The notes under the pieces are model-generated. The model was not told where the DNA came from, made no database searches, and saw only the letters and a list, made by a program, of their open reading frames with translations. Made by a program: the position numbers and the translations under genes. A stretch of 64,000 bases of DNA, taken from contig NZ_JAEAGO010000001.1 in the NCBI RefSeq assembly GCF_016464625.1, forward strand, positions 124,001-188,000. Direction: 5' to 3'. Within the stretch, counting starts at the first letter, position 1. Each line of letters starts with the position of its first letter. The stretch comes from Penaeicola halotolerans (lineage in GTDB: Bacteria > Bacteroidota > Bacteroidia > Cytophagales > Cyclobacteriaceae). Below are positions 28,015 to 36,761 of this stretch, piece by piece.

Positions 28015-29283
28015 ATGAAGAACATTCAAAGTATTTTGTTGGCTAGTTTGGTGACTTTGTTGGCCTGTGGTCAGAAGGAAACTAAATACACAGCAATGGA
28101 TCCTACTAAACAAGCAGTGCAAAAGGATGAAGGAGTAATTCGCTATGTTAAGCAAGTTCCAGAGTTGATTGAAGTTGATTATGATGAGGCTGAGGACATT
28201 GAGTTTAGCGAACATTTCAAGATTACTAAAGTAATTCCTTTAAGTGATGAGGTTTTGCTCGGAAGAGTGGACAAGCTTCGATTCACAGATAAACATATCT
28301 TGGTATTAGATAACCGCATTTCTAAAGGAGTCTTTTGCTTTGATTGGGAAGGTAATTTGATTTGGAAGTTTGATCATGAAGGTGGAGGACCGGATGAATT
28401 TTTAGATTTAAACGACTTTGATTTAGTAGATGATCGGGTCATACTTTTTGATGCGGGAGGTTTGAAGTCCATAGAGTTGGATGTCAATACAGGAAACATC
28501 ATAGACAAGAAAAATTTCTACACAAACGGGATTCAAATATTTGCTACAGCAGGGCATTACATATTCACTCCTATATGCGTCACTTATGGAGAAGGGATGG
28601 ACTATAAATTGCTAGTTTTCAATGATCAAAATGAACTGGTGAGCAAGTTATTACCCTATGAAAAAGTCAATATTGGAAATTGTTATGATGTAAAGCCATT
28701 TCTAACCAAGGCAGAGGATGGAAGTTCCTACTTTTTTGAGACGATCAATGATACAGTTTATCATGTAGTAGGTGACCAGGTGATCCCTAAGTATCAAATT
28801 CACTATGGAGATGGATTTCTAGAAAATGTGGCTGAATATAAGAATATGTCGTATAAAGATATCATTAATTTAGAGGAATACAGAACTTCTATGATAAGTC
28901 CAGTTAGTAATTTTTTGGATATAGGAAAGTTTATATGTATACAAGCATCAAAATATGATGAAGATATACAAAGAAAATTTTTATTTACATACTTTTATAA
29001 TAAAGAAAGTAAAGAAGTTTCTGTCGTGAAGCTAATAAAAAATGATCCTTTTTTTATAGTACATCCTAATCCTACCTTATCCCCCTTACTGTTTGATCAT
29101 GCATACGAGAATCAATTAATAAAAGTAGTTTTTCCGCAAAATTACAAGGCTGTAAGAGATCTTATAGCCAGAGACTCTCTTAATAATGCCATTTACAAGG
29201 AAAGATATTTTCCACTTTATGACATGATTCAAAATACAGAAGAAGAATCTAACCCAGTTTTGGTTTTTTATGAGAAACTTTAA
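28015..29283 (+). CDS. 6-bladed beta-propeller lipoprotein
   Basis: A 422-residue lipoprotein from the ATG at 28015 (the codon before it is TTG). The lipobox is TLLACGQKE. The body carries propeller units like KLRFTDKHILVLDNR and VFCFDWEGNLIWKFDHEGGGPDEF, the latter the hallmark of the '6-bladed beta-propeller' family frequent in Bacteroidetes. Function is not known; members probably bind ligands at the cell surface. Its stop codon overlaps that of the convergent EEP gene (29280-29283, TTAA). The 3' half is visibly more A/T-rich than neighbouring genes. Confidence 0.8.
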   Translation: MKNIQSILLASLVTLLACGQKETKYTAMDPTKQAVQKDEGVIRYVKQVPELIEVDYDEAEDIEFSEHFKITKVIPLSDEVLLGRVDKLRFTDKHILVLDNRISKGVFCFDWEGNLIWKFDHEGGGPDEFLDLNDFDLVDDRVILFDAGGLKSIELDVNTGNIIDKKNFYTNGIQIFATAGHYIFTPICVTYGEGMDYKLLVFNDQNELVSKLLPYEKVNIGNCYDVKPFLTKAEDGSSYFFETINDTVYHVVGDQVIPKYQIHYGDGFLENVAEYKNMSYKDIINLEEYRTSMISPVSNFLDIGKFICIQASKYDEDIQRKFLFTYFYNKESKEVSVVKLIKNDPFFIVHPNPTLSPLLFDHAYENQLIKVVFPQNYKAVRDLIARDSLNNAIYKERYFPLYDMIQNTEEESNPVLVFYEKL

Positions 29284-30335
29284 TTAGCAGGTTCAGCTGA
29301 TTTGATGCGATACTCACCATAGATAGGGAAGTGGTCTGAATAGTCCACTTCTTTGTGTGTACGGAAGTTTTTGACTTCTAAGTCAGGCGTATAGAACTGA
29401 TTATCTATTCTCAGAAAGACCAAGATATTATTAAAGCTAAAGCCAAAACCTCTCCCTGCATTTTCAAAGGCATTTTCCAATTTACTTTTTAACCTAAAGT
29501 AAGTGTAGCTATAAGGCACATCATTCAAGTCGCCCATCATGATCACAGGATAGGGTGATTGATCTGCATGGTCTAGGAGCAAGTCGATCTGACTAGCCCT
29601 CGCTTGTAGGCCTATAATGAGGCGCTTATAGGTATCTTTTAGCGAGCCTTTGATACGGTCTATATCCGAAAAGTTGTCAGGGTTGATACTCATAGATTCT
29701 AAGTGGAAGTTATACACACGCACGATCCCTTGATCGGTCTGGACATCCGCATAGATGGCGCCATTGGTAGTCTCAGACTCGAATACTTTACCCTGATCAA
29801 TGATAGGAAACCTGCTAAAGATCGCTTGCCCATAAGATTGCTCCCTCAAGCTACCCGCATAGACTTCATAGTAGTGATAGTAGGTGCCATTTTGGTTGAT
29901 TTGCTTGATGGCATCTAACTTAGGCTTACGACTATCTGTGTAAAACTCTTGTATGCATTTGATATCTGCCTCATGATCAGCAACCCACTTGATGCTATTG
30001 ATCGAGAGGTTTTTGAATTCGTCTTGCTTGACCTCAAAGTTAAAACGCTTGACGTTATAGCTAAGGACTTTTAATCCATCAAAATCTTTGTCCGATGCAT
30101 GCCACTGAAAGGTAATTAGTATAAATTTGTAGCCGATTAGCAGCACTACTGCTGGAAGAATAAATAGGCGGTCTTTTCGAAAGAGCAAAAGCAAAAAGAG
30201 TAGCGCATTAAAAGCTAAGGCTGGCGCTATCATAAATGGAAGCAAACCGATTTGCGGGAGTTTGGCAGGTGAAAAAAGTACACTTGCATAAAGCAAAAGA
30301 GTGACCACAAGGGTGAGCTTCGTGATGAACTTCAT
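29280..30335 (-). CDS. Membrane-anchored endonuclease/exonuclease/phosphatase family protein
   Basis: A 351-residue protein with three N-terminal membrane segments (about 5-22, 28-50, 57-76) and an EEP catalytic domain (about 85-345). The family signatures are visible: LSYNVKRFN, IKCIQEFY (metal-binding Glu), MGDLNDVPYSYTY (catalytic Asp/Asn) and DYSDHFPIYGEY (Asp-His pair). All active-site residues are present, but the substrate (nucleic acid, phosphoinositide or other phosphodiester) cannot be told. The domain after a TM triplet probably faces the periplasm. It converges on the propeller lipoprotein gene. Confidence 0.85.
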   Translation of the reverse strand: MKFITKLTLVVTLLLYASVLFSPAKLPQIGLLPFMIAPALAFNALLFLLLLFRKDRLFILPAVVLLIGYKFILITFQWHASDKDFDGLKVLSYNVKRFNFEVKQDEFKNLSINSIKWVADHEADIKCIQEFYTDSRKPKLDAIKQINQNGTYYHYYEVYAGSLREQSYGQAIFSRFPIIDQGKVFESETTNGAIYADVQTDQGIVRVYNFHLESMSINPDNFSDIDRIKGSLKDTYKRLIIGLQARASQIDLLLDHADQSPYPVIMMGDLNDVPYSYTYFRLKSKLENAFENAGRGFGFSFNNILVFLRIDNQFYTPDLEVKNFRTHKEVDYSDHFPIYGEYRIKSAEPAN

Positions 30336-30429
30336 TTTTGGATATTAATTTTTGATTATCCGCTGTTTAAAACATTACAAACATAACAACGAATTTTACG
30401 TTTCAAACGTGTCCTTTTAATTTATATCA

Positions 30430-30900
30430 ATGGAAGACGAAAGAGAAAGCAAAATCGCGATCAAACAAGCGATCATGAAGCAGTGTCTGCAAAAGCAATC
30501 TGACCTCATCACTACGGCTAGAGAAGCGATGAAAGAAGCACAAGACACGGCTAATGAGCAAGACAATGCGATAGAAGAGAAATTTGAATCCTTCAAAGCC
30601 CAAATGCAACAAGACCGTGACATGTATGCTAAGAAATTAGATGAACACCTTTCAAATATGGCCGTTCTCAAAAGAATCAGCAGTACCATGGTCAATCAAA
30701 CAGTGACACAGGGATCAGTCGTAGTCACTTCTGCGCAAAACTACTTCATCTCGATCAGTATCGGAAGTATCACGGTAGAGGGTAAAAACTACTTTGCAAT
30801 CAGCTCGCAGTCTCCCATTTATGAAGCCATGGCAGAAAAGAAAAAGGGCGATACTTTTGAGTTTAGAGGTCAAAAGATCACCCTATTGGATGTATTTTAA
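30430..30900 (+). CDS. GreA/GreB-like protein
   Basis: A 156-residue protein. The first 75 residues form a charged coiled coil (KQSDLITTAREAMKEAQ ... EEKFESFKAQM), and the C-terminal 75 resemble the FKBP-like domain of GreA/GreB: QGSVVVTSAQNYFIS and above all ISSQSPIYEAMAEKKKGDTF, which matches the Gre 'ISxxSPIxxALxGKxxGD' segment. Gre factors enter the RNA polymerase secondary channel and stimulate RNA cleavage or compete with one another. Bacteroidetes homologues are sometimes misnamed 3-oxoacyl-ACP synthase. Whether the coiled-coil tip has the catalytic acidic pair is uncertain. Confidence 0.7.
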   Translation: MEDERESKIAIKQAIMKQCLQKQSDLITTAREAMKEAQDTANEQDNAIEEKFESFKAQMQQDRDMYAKKLDEHLSNMAVLKRISSTMVNQTVTQGSVVVTSAQNYFISISIGSITVEGKNYFAISSQSPIYEAMAEKKKGDTFEFRGQKITLLDVF

Positions 30901-30923
30901 TATCAGATTTGAGTGATAAGAAG

Positions 30924-30957
30924 AGAGGTTGTTCATATAGATCAACCTCTTTTTTTA
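30924..30957. terminator. Terminator between GreA-like gene and thyA
   Basis: AGAGGTTG (30924-30931) pairs with CAACCTCT (30943-30950), followed by T7 on the plus strand. Confidence 0.75.
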
Positions 30958-31749
30958 TACTGCTACTGCTGCTTTGATGTGTGGATGAGGATCATACCCC
31001 ACTAGCTCAAAATCTTCAAAGGTAAATTCGAAAAGATCTTTAACTGCAGGGTTGAGTTTCATTTGTGGTAGCGGACGAATATCTCGTGATAGTTGAAGTT
31101 TAGCCTGCTCGAGGTGATTGGTATAAAGATGTGTATCTCCAAAAGTATGGACAAAATCCCCCACTTTTAGTCCACATACTTGAGCCACCATCATCGTGAG
31201 TAGTGCATAAGAAGCGATATTGAAAGGCACGCCCAAAAACACGTCAGCACTGCGCTGATAGAGCTGACAAGATAGCCTTCCATCTGCTACATAAAATTGA
31301 AAAAGAGAGTGACATGGTGGGAGTGCCATTTGACCTACTTCGGCTACATTCCAAGCACTGACCATGATCCTACGAGAGTCTGGATTGGTTTTGATCTGGT
31401 GAATGATCTGCTTGATCTGATCGATCTCTCCACCTTTGCCATCAGGCCAGTGTCTCCATTGATGGCCATATACGGGACCTAGGTCACCATTTTCATCTGC
31501 CCATTCATCCCAGATAGAGACCCCGTTTTCTTTGAGGTATTGGATATTAGAGTCTCCTCTCAAAAACCACAACAATTCATAGATGATAGATTTTAAGTGT
31601 ACTTTTTTGGTTGTCACTAAAGGAAAACCTTTACTCAAATCAAATCGCATCTGATAGCCAAATACACTTAAAGTACCTGTACCAGTTCGGTCTTCTTTGC
31701 GGGTGCCATGATCTAAGATATGCTGTAGTAGCTGATGATATTGTTGCAT
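30955..31749 (-). CDS. thyA: Thymidylate synthase
   Basis: Methylates dUMP to dTMP with methylene-tetrahydrofolate. At 264 residues it has exactly the length of the E. coli enzyme, with the nucleophile C146 in [14 protein letters not shown], the phosphate-binding arginine in [10 protein letters not shown], and [20 protein letters not shown]. The typical partner dihydrofolate reductase is not next to it. A TATTTTTG box on the minus strand at 31781-31788 could be the -7 element. Firm assignment. Confidence 0.97.
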   Translation of the reverse strand: MQQYHQLLQHILDHGTRKEDRTGTGTLSVFGYQMRFDLSKGFPLVTTKKVHLKSIIYELLWFLRGDSNIQYLKENGVSIWDEWADENGDLGPVYGHQWRHWPDGKGGEIDQIKQIIHQIKTNPDSRRIMVSAWNVAEVGQMALPPCHSLFQFYVADGRLSCQLYQRSADVFLGVPFNIASYALLTMMVAQVCGLKVGDFVHTFGDTHLYTNHLEQAKLQLSRDIRPLPQMKLNPAVKDLFEFTFEDFELVGYDPHPHIKAAVAV

Positions 31750-31863
31750 AATGGTGGCTATTTAAAGTGTTGAAATTATTCAAAAATACTGGAATAGCCA
31801 ATTGGACTTTAGCGAAATTTACCCCTTGATAGAACATTTTACTTAGTAATGGCTTAAATAACT

Positions 31864-34113
31864 ATGCAGCAGTCATCAGTGATCAAACCCATCTATTTTT
31901 ATATCAGTGCGGGAGTGGTATTGTTGATCACTTTATTTTTCGCCTTGACTTGGAGGACACCGCTTTTTGATTATGACTTTGAGCGATTCTTTCCCCTAGA
32001 AGATGAGGAGTTAGTCTTTTACCAAAAGTACCGAGAGACCTTTGGTAATGACAATGATTACTTGCTTTTGGCCATACATCGAGCGAAGGGAGTTTTTGAG
32101 AAAGATTTTTTGGATCAAGTTAAATCAGTTGAAACATCTCTTCAATCCATCACCTCAGTAGAGCAGACTGTTAGTTTGCTCTCGCTCAAAGAGCCTCGAA
32201 AGGCACCCATGGGTGTTATTCCTGTAGCAGTTTTGCGTGCAGATAGTGAGGATCTTAGTCGAGATAGTGCGAGGATCATGCAGCAGGAGAGATTGGTAGG
32301 CAATCTGATAGATGAGTCCGCCTCATACCTCAATATTTTGATCAAACATGAAGATCGCATCAGCAAAGAAGATGGGGACCAACTCTATGCAGCCATCAAG
32401 GAGAAGCTAGCCGAGCAAGAGGTCTCAGATTATGTATTAGCAGGAAAAGCCAAAGCACAAGGTGTATTTGTATCAAAGCTTCAAAGTGAGTTTGCTTTAT
32501 TTTTAAGCATATCAGCAGTTCTGATCTTGTTGATGTTGGCGGTTACCTACCGAACTTGGTGGGCAGTTTTATTGCCTTTTGTATTACTACTGTTAGCAAT
32601 TTTTTGGACCATATCATGGATGACGTTGGCAGGCAAAGCACTCGATGTGCTTTCGGTGATGCTTCCTACCATCTTGCTGATCGTTGGGATGTCCGCGATT
32701 ATCCACTTGATGAACAAGTATCTTTTTGAGTTGCGAGCGGGCAGAGATAAACTTAGTGCCATTAGCAGAATGATCAAAGAAGTGGGATGGGCTACCTTTC
32801 TCACTTGCCTGACCACCGCTATAGGTTTTGGTGTTTTATGGTTTTCAGATGTAGCAATCATTAGAGATTTTGGTGTTTTTACAGGCATAGGTGTTTTGCT
32901 AAGTTTCGGTATTATCATCATGGTTTTACCACTAATCTTATGGCTGATGCCTATACCACAGTTGAGTACTTCACAACAGACGGACTCGCGCTGGAGGCAG
33001 ATGATGCAAAGCCTAATGATCATAGTTTTGAGGAAGAAAAAAGCGATTATGTTCATCACCAGCCTTTTGATAGTACTTTCGATTTGGAGTGCATCGCGGA
33101 TAGATATCGATGGATATATTATAGATGATCTACCCGAGGGTGATGATTTGGTAGAAGATTTCACATTTTTTGATGAGCGATTTGGAGGAAGCAAGCCAGT
33201 AGAATTTTATCTAGAAAAAGGCGAAAGTGCTAAAGGACTCTATGACCTTCCGGTACTTAAAGAGATGGCTAAGCTAGAAAAGTATATATTGAGTGAATAT
33301 GGAGCCGCCCATCTCAATAGCCCACTTCAAGCAATCAAACTAGCCAATAAATATATCAATAGAGAAAATAGCCTTCCTGATTCTCAAGCTGAGATTAATC
33401 AGCTACTCGACTTGATCAAAGGCAATCGTGAGATCAGGTCACTCAAACTAACCGCTTCCGGTGATCAGATCGGTCGTATCAGTGGTAGAATGCCAGATAT
33501 AGGCAGCAAGTTAGGTGGAGAAAAGTATGCTGACTTAAAGCAATTCATCCAAGAGGAAATAAACCCAGATCTACTTCAAGTAAGACTTACTGGAACCTCT
33601 CATCTGATCGACATCAGTCACAACCAACTAAGCTTTAGTGTATTTGAAGGTTTAGGATATGCTTTTTTAGTCATAGGAGTATTGATGGGCTTACTTTTCA
33701 GATCTGTCAAGTTTGCTTTGATCAGCTTAGTTCCCAATATCATTCCGCTACTACTGACTGCAATGGTCATGGGTATCTTCAATATTGACCTCAAGCTATC
33801 TACTTCCATTATTTTCACTATAGCCTTTGGGATAGCAGTGGATGATACGATACACTTTATGGCCAAAGTGAAGCAGGAGAGAGGGAGAAAAAAGTCTATG
33901 ATATGGGTGCTAAGAAGTGTATTCATTAGTACGGGCAAGTCAATGGTGCTGACTACACTTATGCTTGGACTTGGCTTTGGTGTACTTATTTTTTCACAGT
34001 TTGGCGTTACTTTTTACACGGGAGTTTTGGTGACAGGAGCTTTGATTTTTGCTTTGCTGGCAGACCTTTTTGTCTTGCCACTATTACTAATCTCGAGTAA
34101 AAGGAAATCATAA
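31864..34113 (+). CDS. MMPL/RND-superfamily exporter
   Basis: A 749-residue inner-membrane protein with 12 predicted membrane segments in two repeats of 1+5: TM1 (about 10-28), periplasmic loop, then TM2-6 (about 205-365), TM7 (about 395-413), loop, TM8-12 (about 600-745). The second half carries the proton-relay style motif FGIAVDDTIHFMAKV. The layout is that of the MMPL/patched-like RND branch often annotated 'efflux RND transporter permease'. Candidate substrates are lipids or hopanoids. The gene stands alone with no periplasmic adaptor. It is divergent from thyA. Confidence 0.85.
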   Translation: MQQSSVIKPIYFYISAGVVLLITLFFALTWRTPLFDYDFERFFPLEDEELVFYQKYRETFGNDNDYLLLAIHRAKGVFEKDFLDQVKSVETSLQSITSVEQTVSLLSLKEPRKAPMGVIPVAVLRADSEDLSRDSARIMQQERLVGNLIDESASYLNILIKHEDRISKEDGDQLYAAIKEKLAEQEVSDYVLAGKAKAQGVFVSKLQSEFALFLSISAVLILLMLAVTYRTWWAVLLPFVLLLLAIFWTISWMTLAGKALDVLSVMLPTILLIVGMSAIIHLMNKYLFELRAGRDKLSAISRMIKEVGWATFLTCLTTAIGFGVLWFSDVAIIRDFGVFTGIGVLLSFGIIIMVLPLILWLMPIPQLSTSQQTDSRWRQMMQSLMIIVLRKKKAIMFITSLLIVLSIWSASRIDIDGYIIDDLPEGDDLVEDFTFFDERFGGSKPVEFYLEKGESAKGLYDLPVLKEMAKLEKYILSEYGAAHLNSPLQAIKLANKYINRENSLPDSQAEINQLLDLIKGNREIRSLKLTASGDQIGRISGRMPDIGSKLGGEKYADLKQFIQEEINPDLLQVRLTGTSHLIDISHNQLSFSVFEGLGYAFLVIGVLMGLLFRSVKFALISLVPNIIPLLLTAMVMGIFNIDLKLSTSIIFTIAFGIAVDDTIHFMAKVKQERGRKKSMIWVLRSVFISTGKSMVLTTLMLGLGFGVLIFSQFGVTFYTGVLVTGALIFALLADLFVLPLLLISSKRKS

Positions 34114-34173
34114 GGAGCTTTTTTAGCCACTAATTCTTTTATCTTTATTTCTTTAAAAAATCAACCTCTAAAC

Positions 34174-35832
34174 ATGAAGAATATTGTAATGCTCGCTTGC
34201 TTAGCGCTACTGATAGTTGCTTGTCAGCCAAGCCCTCAGCAGCCTCCAGTCACTATTTTGGCCAATGCTGAAATTTGGCAAGGTGCGGACCTAGCACCTC
34301 AGCAGCTAGATATCGCCATCCAATCAGGCAAGATAATAGCCATTGAAAAGAATTTAGCAGAGACTTATCCAGCAGCTACAATCATCGATCATACAGGTCA
34401 GGCGATTTTACCAGGCTTTATAGATAGTCATGCACATATCCATGAGTTTGGTCAGCAAGCACTCAAGGCCAACTTAGTAGGCGCTGAGACAGTCGCAGAA
34501 ATGGTAGCTAGAATGCAGGCATTTTTCCCCAATCCAACACCAGGAGAGTGGCTCATCGGGCAAGGCTGGGATGAAGGAAAATGGGCGGGAAAGGGCTACC
34601 CTGATAGACAATTACTTGATGAAGCATTTCCAGATAATCCTGTCAGGCTTCAGTCATTACATGGTTTTGCAGGTTTTTACAATGCTAAAGCCTTAGAAAT
34701 AGCAGGCATCAATGCCGATACCAAAGATCCAGAGGTAGGTCGTATCATCAGGAGAGCAGATGGCAGTCCTACAGGAGTGATGGAGACACTTGCACAGCAG
34801 ATGGTCAATCAGCATATCCCTGTAGAATCACTAGAACAAACCAAAGAAGCCATTCTAGCAGGTCTTCATAAGATGAAAGCTGCTGGAGTCACGATGGTAC
34901 ATGAGGCAGGGATGAACCCTCAAGTAGTACAAGCTTACCTAGAGCTAGACGAAGCGGGATTACTTCCGATAAGAGTTTTTGGTATGCTTGATGGTAATAA
35001 CCAAACCCTGATGGAAGAATGGTTTGCCAAAGGCCCTCGTGTAGGTAGTGATCGAATGTTTCATGTCAAAGGAATCAAAGTATTTTATGATGGTTCTCTA
35101 GGCTCTCGTACGGCCTTACTCTTTGCGCCTTATAGTGATAATCCTCGTGCAGCCAAGATGACGGAGCGGATAGCTATTGCGGACATTCAAAAACTAGCTG
35201 TTCAAGCAGCTGAGAAAGGCTTTCAAATGGCGGTGCATACAATAGGTGATGCTGGAAACGATCGCATCTTAATACTCTACGAGCAGGTGCTAGGAGAAGA
35301 TGCTCCTAATCACAGATGGAGGCTAGAACATGCTCAAATCGTAAGACCTGATTTTTATCAAAAAGCAGCTAAAGGTCAATATTACGTCAGTATGCAGAGT
35401 AGCCACGCAGTAGGAGATAGTCCTTGGGCAGAGGACAGACTTGGAGCGGAACGCATCCAGCACGCTTATGCTTGGCGCAATATGTTAAATGCTAATGTCC
35501 CCGTTATTTTAAACAGTGATTTGCCAGGAGAACCATGGACGCCTATAGAGACGCTATATTTTGGGGTGACTAGGATGCGCCTAGACGAGACACCTACGGG
35601 AGGTTGGTATCCTGAGCAAGCTTTTACATTAACAGAGGCACTTGAAGCCATGACTACTGTGCCAGCCAAAGCTAGTTTTATGGAAGATCAAGTAGGCAAG
35701 ATAGCTGTGGGTTATCAGGCAGATTTGGTGATCTTGGATCAAGCGCCTTGGTCTCTGCCAGCTGTCGAGTTGAAAAACCTTCAAGTCAAAAAAGTTTACC
35801 TAGCAGGTAATCCAATAGTCGAAAATCATTAG
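34174..35832 (+). CDS. Amidohydrolase lipoprotein, YtcJ-like (second copy)
   Basis: A 552-residue metal-dependent amidohydrolase with a lipoprotein signal (ALLIVACQPSP). Metal-ligand motif DSHAHIHEFG, then DGSLGSRTAL, RLEHAQIV and LNSDLPGEPW match the YtcJ-like branch and the paralogue at 12264-13907. Compared with that copy, the C-terminal GSDFP motif reads NSDLP. It follows the MMPL gene by 60 bp and precedes the DUF2911 lipoprotein by 36 bp, so the three may form one transcript. Substrate unknown. Confidence 0.88.
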   Translation: MKNIVMLACLALLIVACQPSPQQPPVTILANAEIWQGADLAPQQLDIAIQSGKIIAIEKNLAETYPAATIIDHTGQAILPGFIDSHAHIHEFGQQALKANLVGAETVAEMVARMQAFFPNPTPGEWLIGQGWDEGKWAGKGYPDRQLLDEAFPDNPVRLQSLHGFAGFYNAKALEIAGINADTKDPEVGRIIRRADGSPTGVMETLAQQMVNQHIPVESLEQTKEAILAGLHKMKAAGVTMVHEAGMNPQVVQAYLELDEAGLLPIRVFGMLDGNNQTLMEEWFAKGPRVGSDRMFHVKGIKVFYDGSLGSRTALLFAPYSDNPRAAKMTERIAIADIQKLAVQAAEKGFQMAVHTIGDAGNDRILILYEQVLGEDAPNHRWRLEHAQIVRPDFYQKAAKGQYYVSMQSSHAVGDSPWAEDRLGAERIQHAYAWRNMLNANVPVILNSDLPGEPWTPIETLYFGVTRMRLDETPTGGWYPEQAFTLTEALEAMTTVPAKASFMEDQVGKIAVGYQADLVILDQAPWSLPAVELKNLQVKKVYLAGNPIVENH

Positions 35833-35868
35833 TAAATTACATCGCAATTGATCAAACCAACGGTAACA

Positions 35869-36441
35869 ATGAAAAAGAATTTAATGAATACCATAGCCCT
35901 ATTAGCACTTTTGATGGGCATGTCAGCTTGTGGAGGATCTTCTTCTACAGAGGCTGAAAGTACGGTAGATTCTACAGCCATGAGTTCGGAAGAGCCTGAG
36001 CAGCGAATCAGCCCTTTGGTCAAAAAAGATGGTAAAATAGGCAATGTCAATGTAGCCATCCAGTATGGTTCACCTGCTGTGAGAGGCAGAGTGATCTGGG
36101 GTGAATTGGAGCCTTATGATGAAGTATGGAGAACAGGTGCCAATGAGGCAACAAATGTGAAGTTCGACCAAGATGTGATGATCGAAGGTCAAGCTTTGAG
36201 AGCGGGTCATTATTCACTATTTACCATCCCAAGAGCAGAAGGTGCTTGGACAGTGATCTTCAACTCTGAGTGGGACCTAGAGCATGGTGCCTATCAGTAC
36301 AATGCTGAAAATGACGTCTTGAGAGTAGAGGTGATGCCTGAGTTTGTAGATGAAGTAGAAGAAAATCTCTCTTTTACCATTACAGAGACAGGTTTAGAAC
36401 TCAGATGGGACAAACTCAAACTTCCGATCTCAATCAAATAA
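35869..36441 (+). CDS. DUF2911 lipoprotein
   Basis: A 190-residue lipoprotein (signal with MGMSACGGSSS; a Ser/Thr/Glu-rich linker follows) carrying a DUF2911 domain (about 55-188). Diagnostic segments are VNVAIQYGSPAVRGRVIWG, WRTGANEATNV and AGHYSLFTIP. Members are abundant in Bacteroidetes and their role is unknown. I chose the ATG at 35869 rather than an upstream TTG because the lysine-rich signal peptide starts there. A strong terminator ends the transcript before the CRISPR-Cas locus. Confidence 0.85.
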   Translation: MKKNLMNTIALLALLMGMSACGGSSSTEAESTVDSTAMSSEEPEQRISPLVKKDGKIGNVNVAIQYGSPAVRGRVIWGELEPYDEVWRTGANEATNVKFDQDVMIEGQALRAGHYSLFTIPRAEGAWTVIFNSEWDLEHGAYQYNAENDVLRVEVMPEFVDEVEENLSFTITETGLELRWDKLKLPISIK

Positions 36442-36461
36442 GAGACATTCTCTAGAAATTT

Positions 36462-36484
36462 AAAACCCGCTTCTGGCGGGTTTT
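36462..36484 (+). terminator. Terminator after the DUF2911 gene
   Basis: AAAACCCGC (36462-36470) pairs with GCGGGTTTT (36476-36484), then more T. It insulates the CRISPR-Cas locus from upstream transcription. Confidence 0.85.
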
Positions 36485-36552
36485 TTTATGAGGTAAGGTG
36501 AATAGATTTTTATTTCCTTATCTAATCTATAGACAAAACAATAGTGGTAAGT

Positions 36553-36593
36553 ATGTCAATTTATGTCACTTAAACATTTACAAATGTCACTTA
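36553..36593. repeat. Triple direct repeat upstream of tracrRNA/cas9
   Basis: ATGTCAATTT at 36553, ATGTCACTTA at 36563 and ATGTCACTTA at 36584. Start-to-start spacing is 10 and 21 bp, that is one and two helical turns, as in many activator or repressor sites. Function is inferred only. Confidence 0.4.
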
Positions 36594-36640
36594 TTATGCT
36601 AAAAAATTAGGAATAATAATTTCAATTGAGAATATTGAAA

Positions 36641-36723
36641 TAAAAATGCCCCGAAGATAGTCGAGGCGCTAAATGCTTTTCGCAACGGAAAATAATCCTT
36701 ATTGTGAAATGCTTTCAAAATTG
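36641..36723 (-). ncRNA. tracrRNA of the type II-C system
   Basis: The trans-activating RNA that pairs with crRNA repeats and is bound by Cas9. The predicted transcript begins with an anti-repeat (36701-36723): 23 nt opposite the crRNA repeat start GTTGTGAATTGCTTTCAAAA... with one mismatch and one G-U pair. It continues through AAGGATTATTTTCCG to a GC-rich hairpin (36648-36667, GCCTCGA with TTCGGGGC) followed by ATTTTTATTT as terminator. Predicted length is about 83 nt. Ends are inferred from the promoter and hairpin, not measured. Confidence 0.88.
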
Positions 36724-36728
36724 TAATT

Positions 36729-36761
36729 CAAATATAGTGATATTTTTAAATATCGTGCAAA
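36729..36761 (-). promoter_or_regulatory. tracrRNA promoter overlapping the cas9 start, with internal inverted repeat
   Basis: On the minus strand TTTG (complement of 36758-36761), 21 nt, TATATTTG (complement of 36729-36736): an exact Bacteroidetes promoter. The -33 box includes the A of the cas9 ATG. Between the boxes lies GATATTT-TT-AAATATC (36739-36754), a perfect 7-bp inverted repeat 6 nt before the cas9 start. Confidence 0.75.

Noticed and set aside
32547-33194. 215-codon open frame opposite to the MMPL exporter gene
   Set aside because: Antisense of membrane segments; composition and lack of a start context indicate chance.
36704-36760. N-terminal extension of Cas9 by 19 codons
   Set aside because: The extra codons are the tracrRNA anti-repeat and upstream DNA; Cas9 homologues start at the RuvC-I strand, here MKKILGLDLG.
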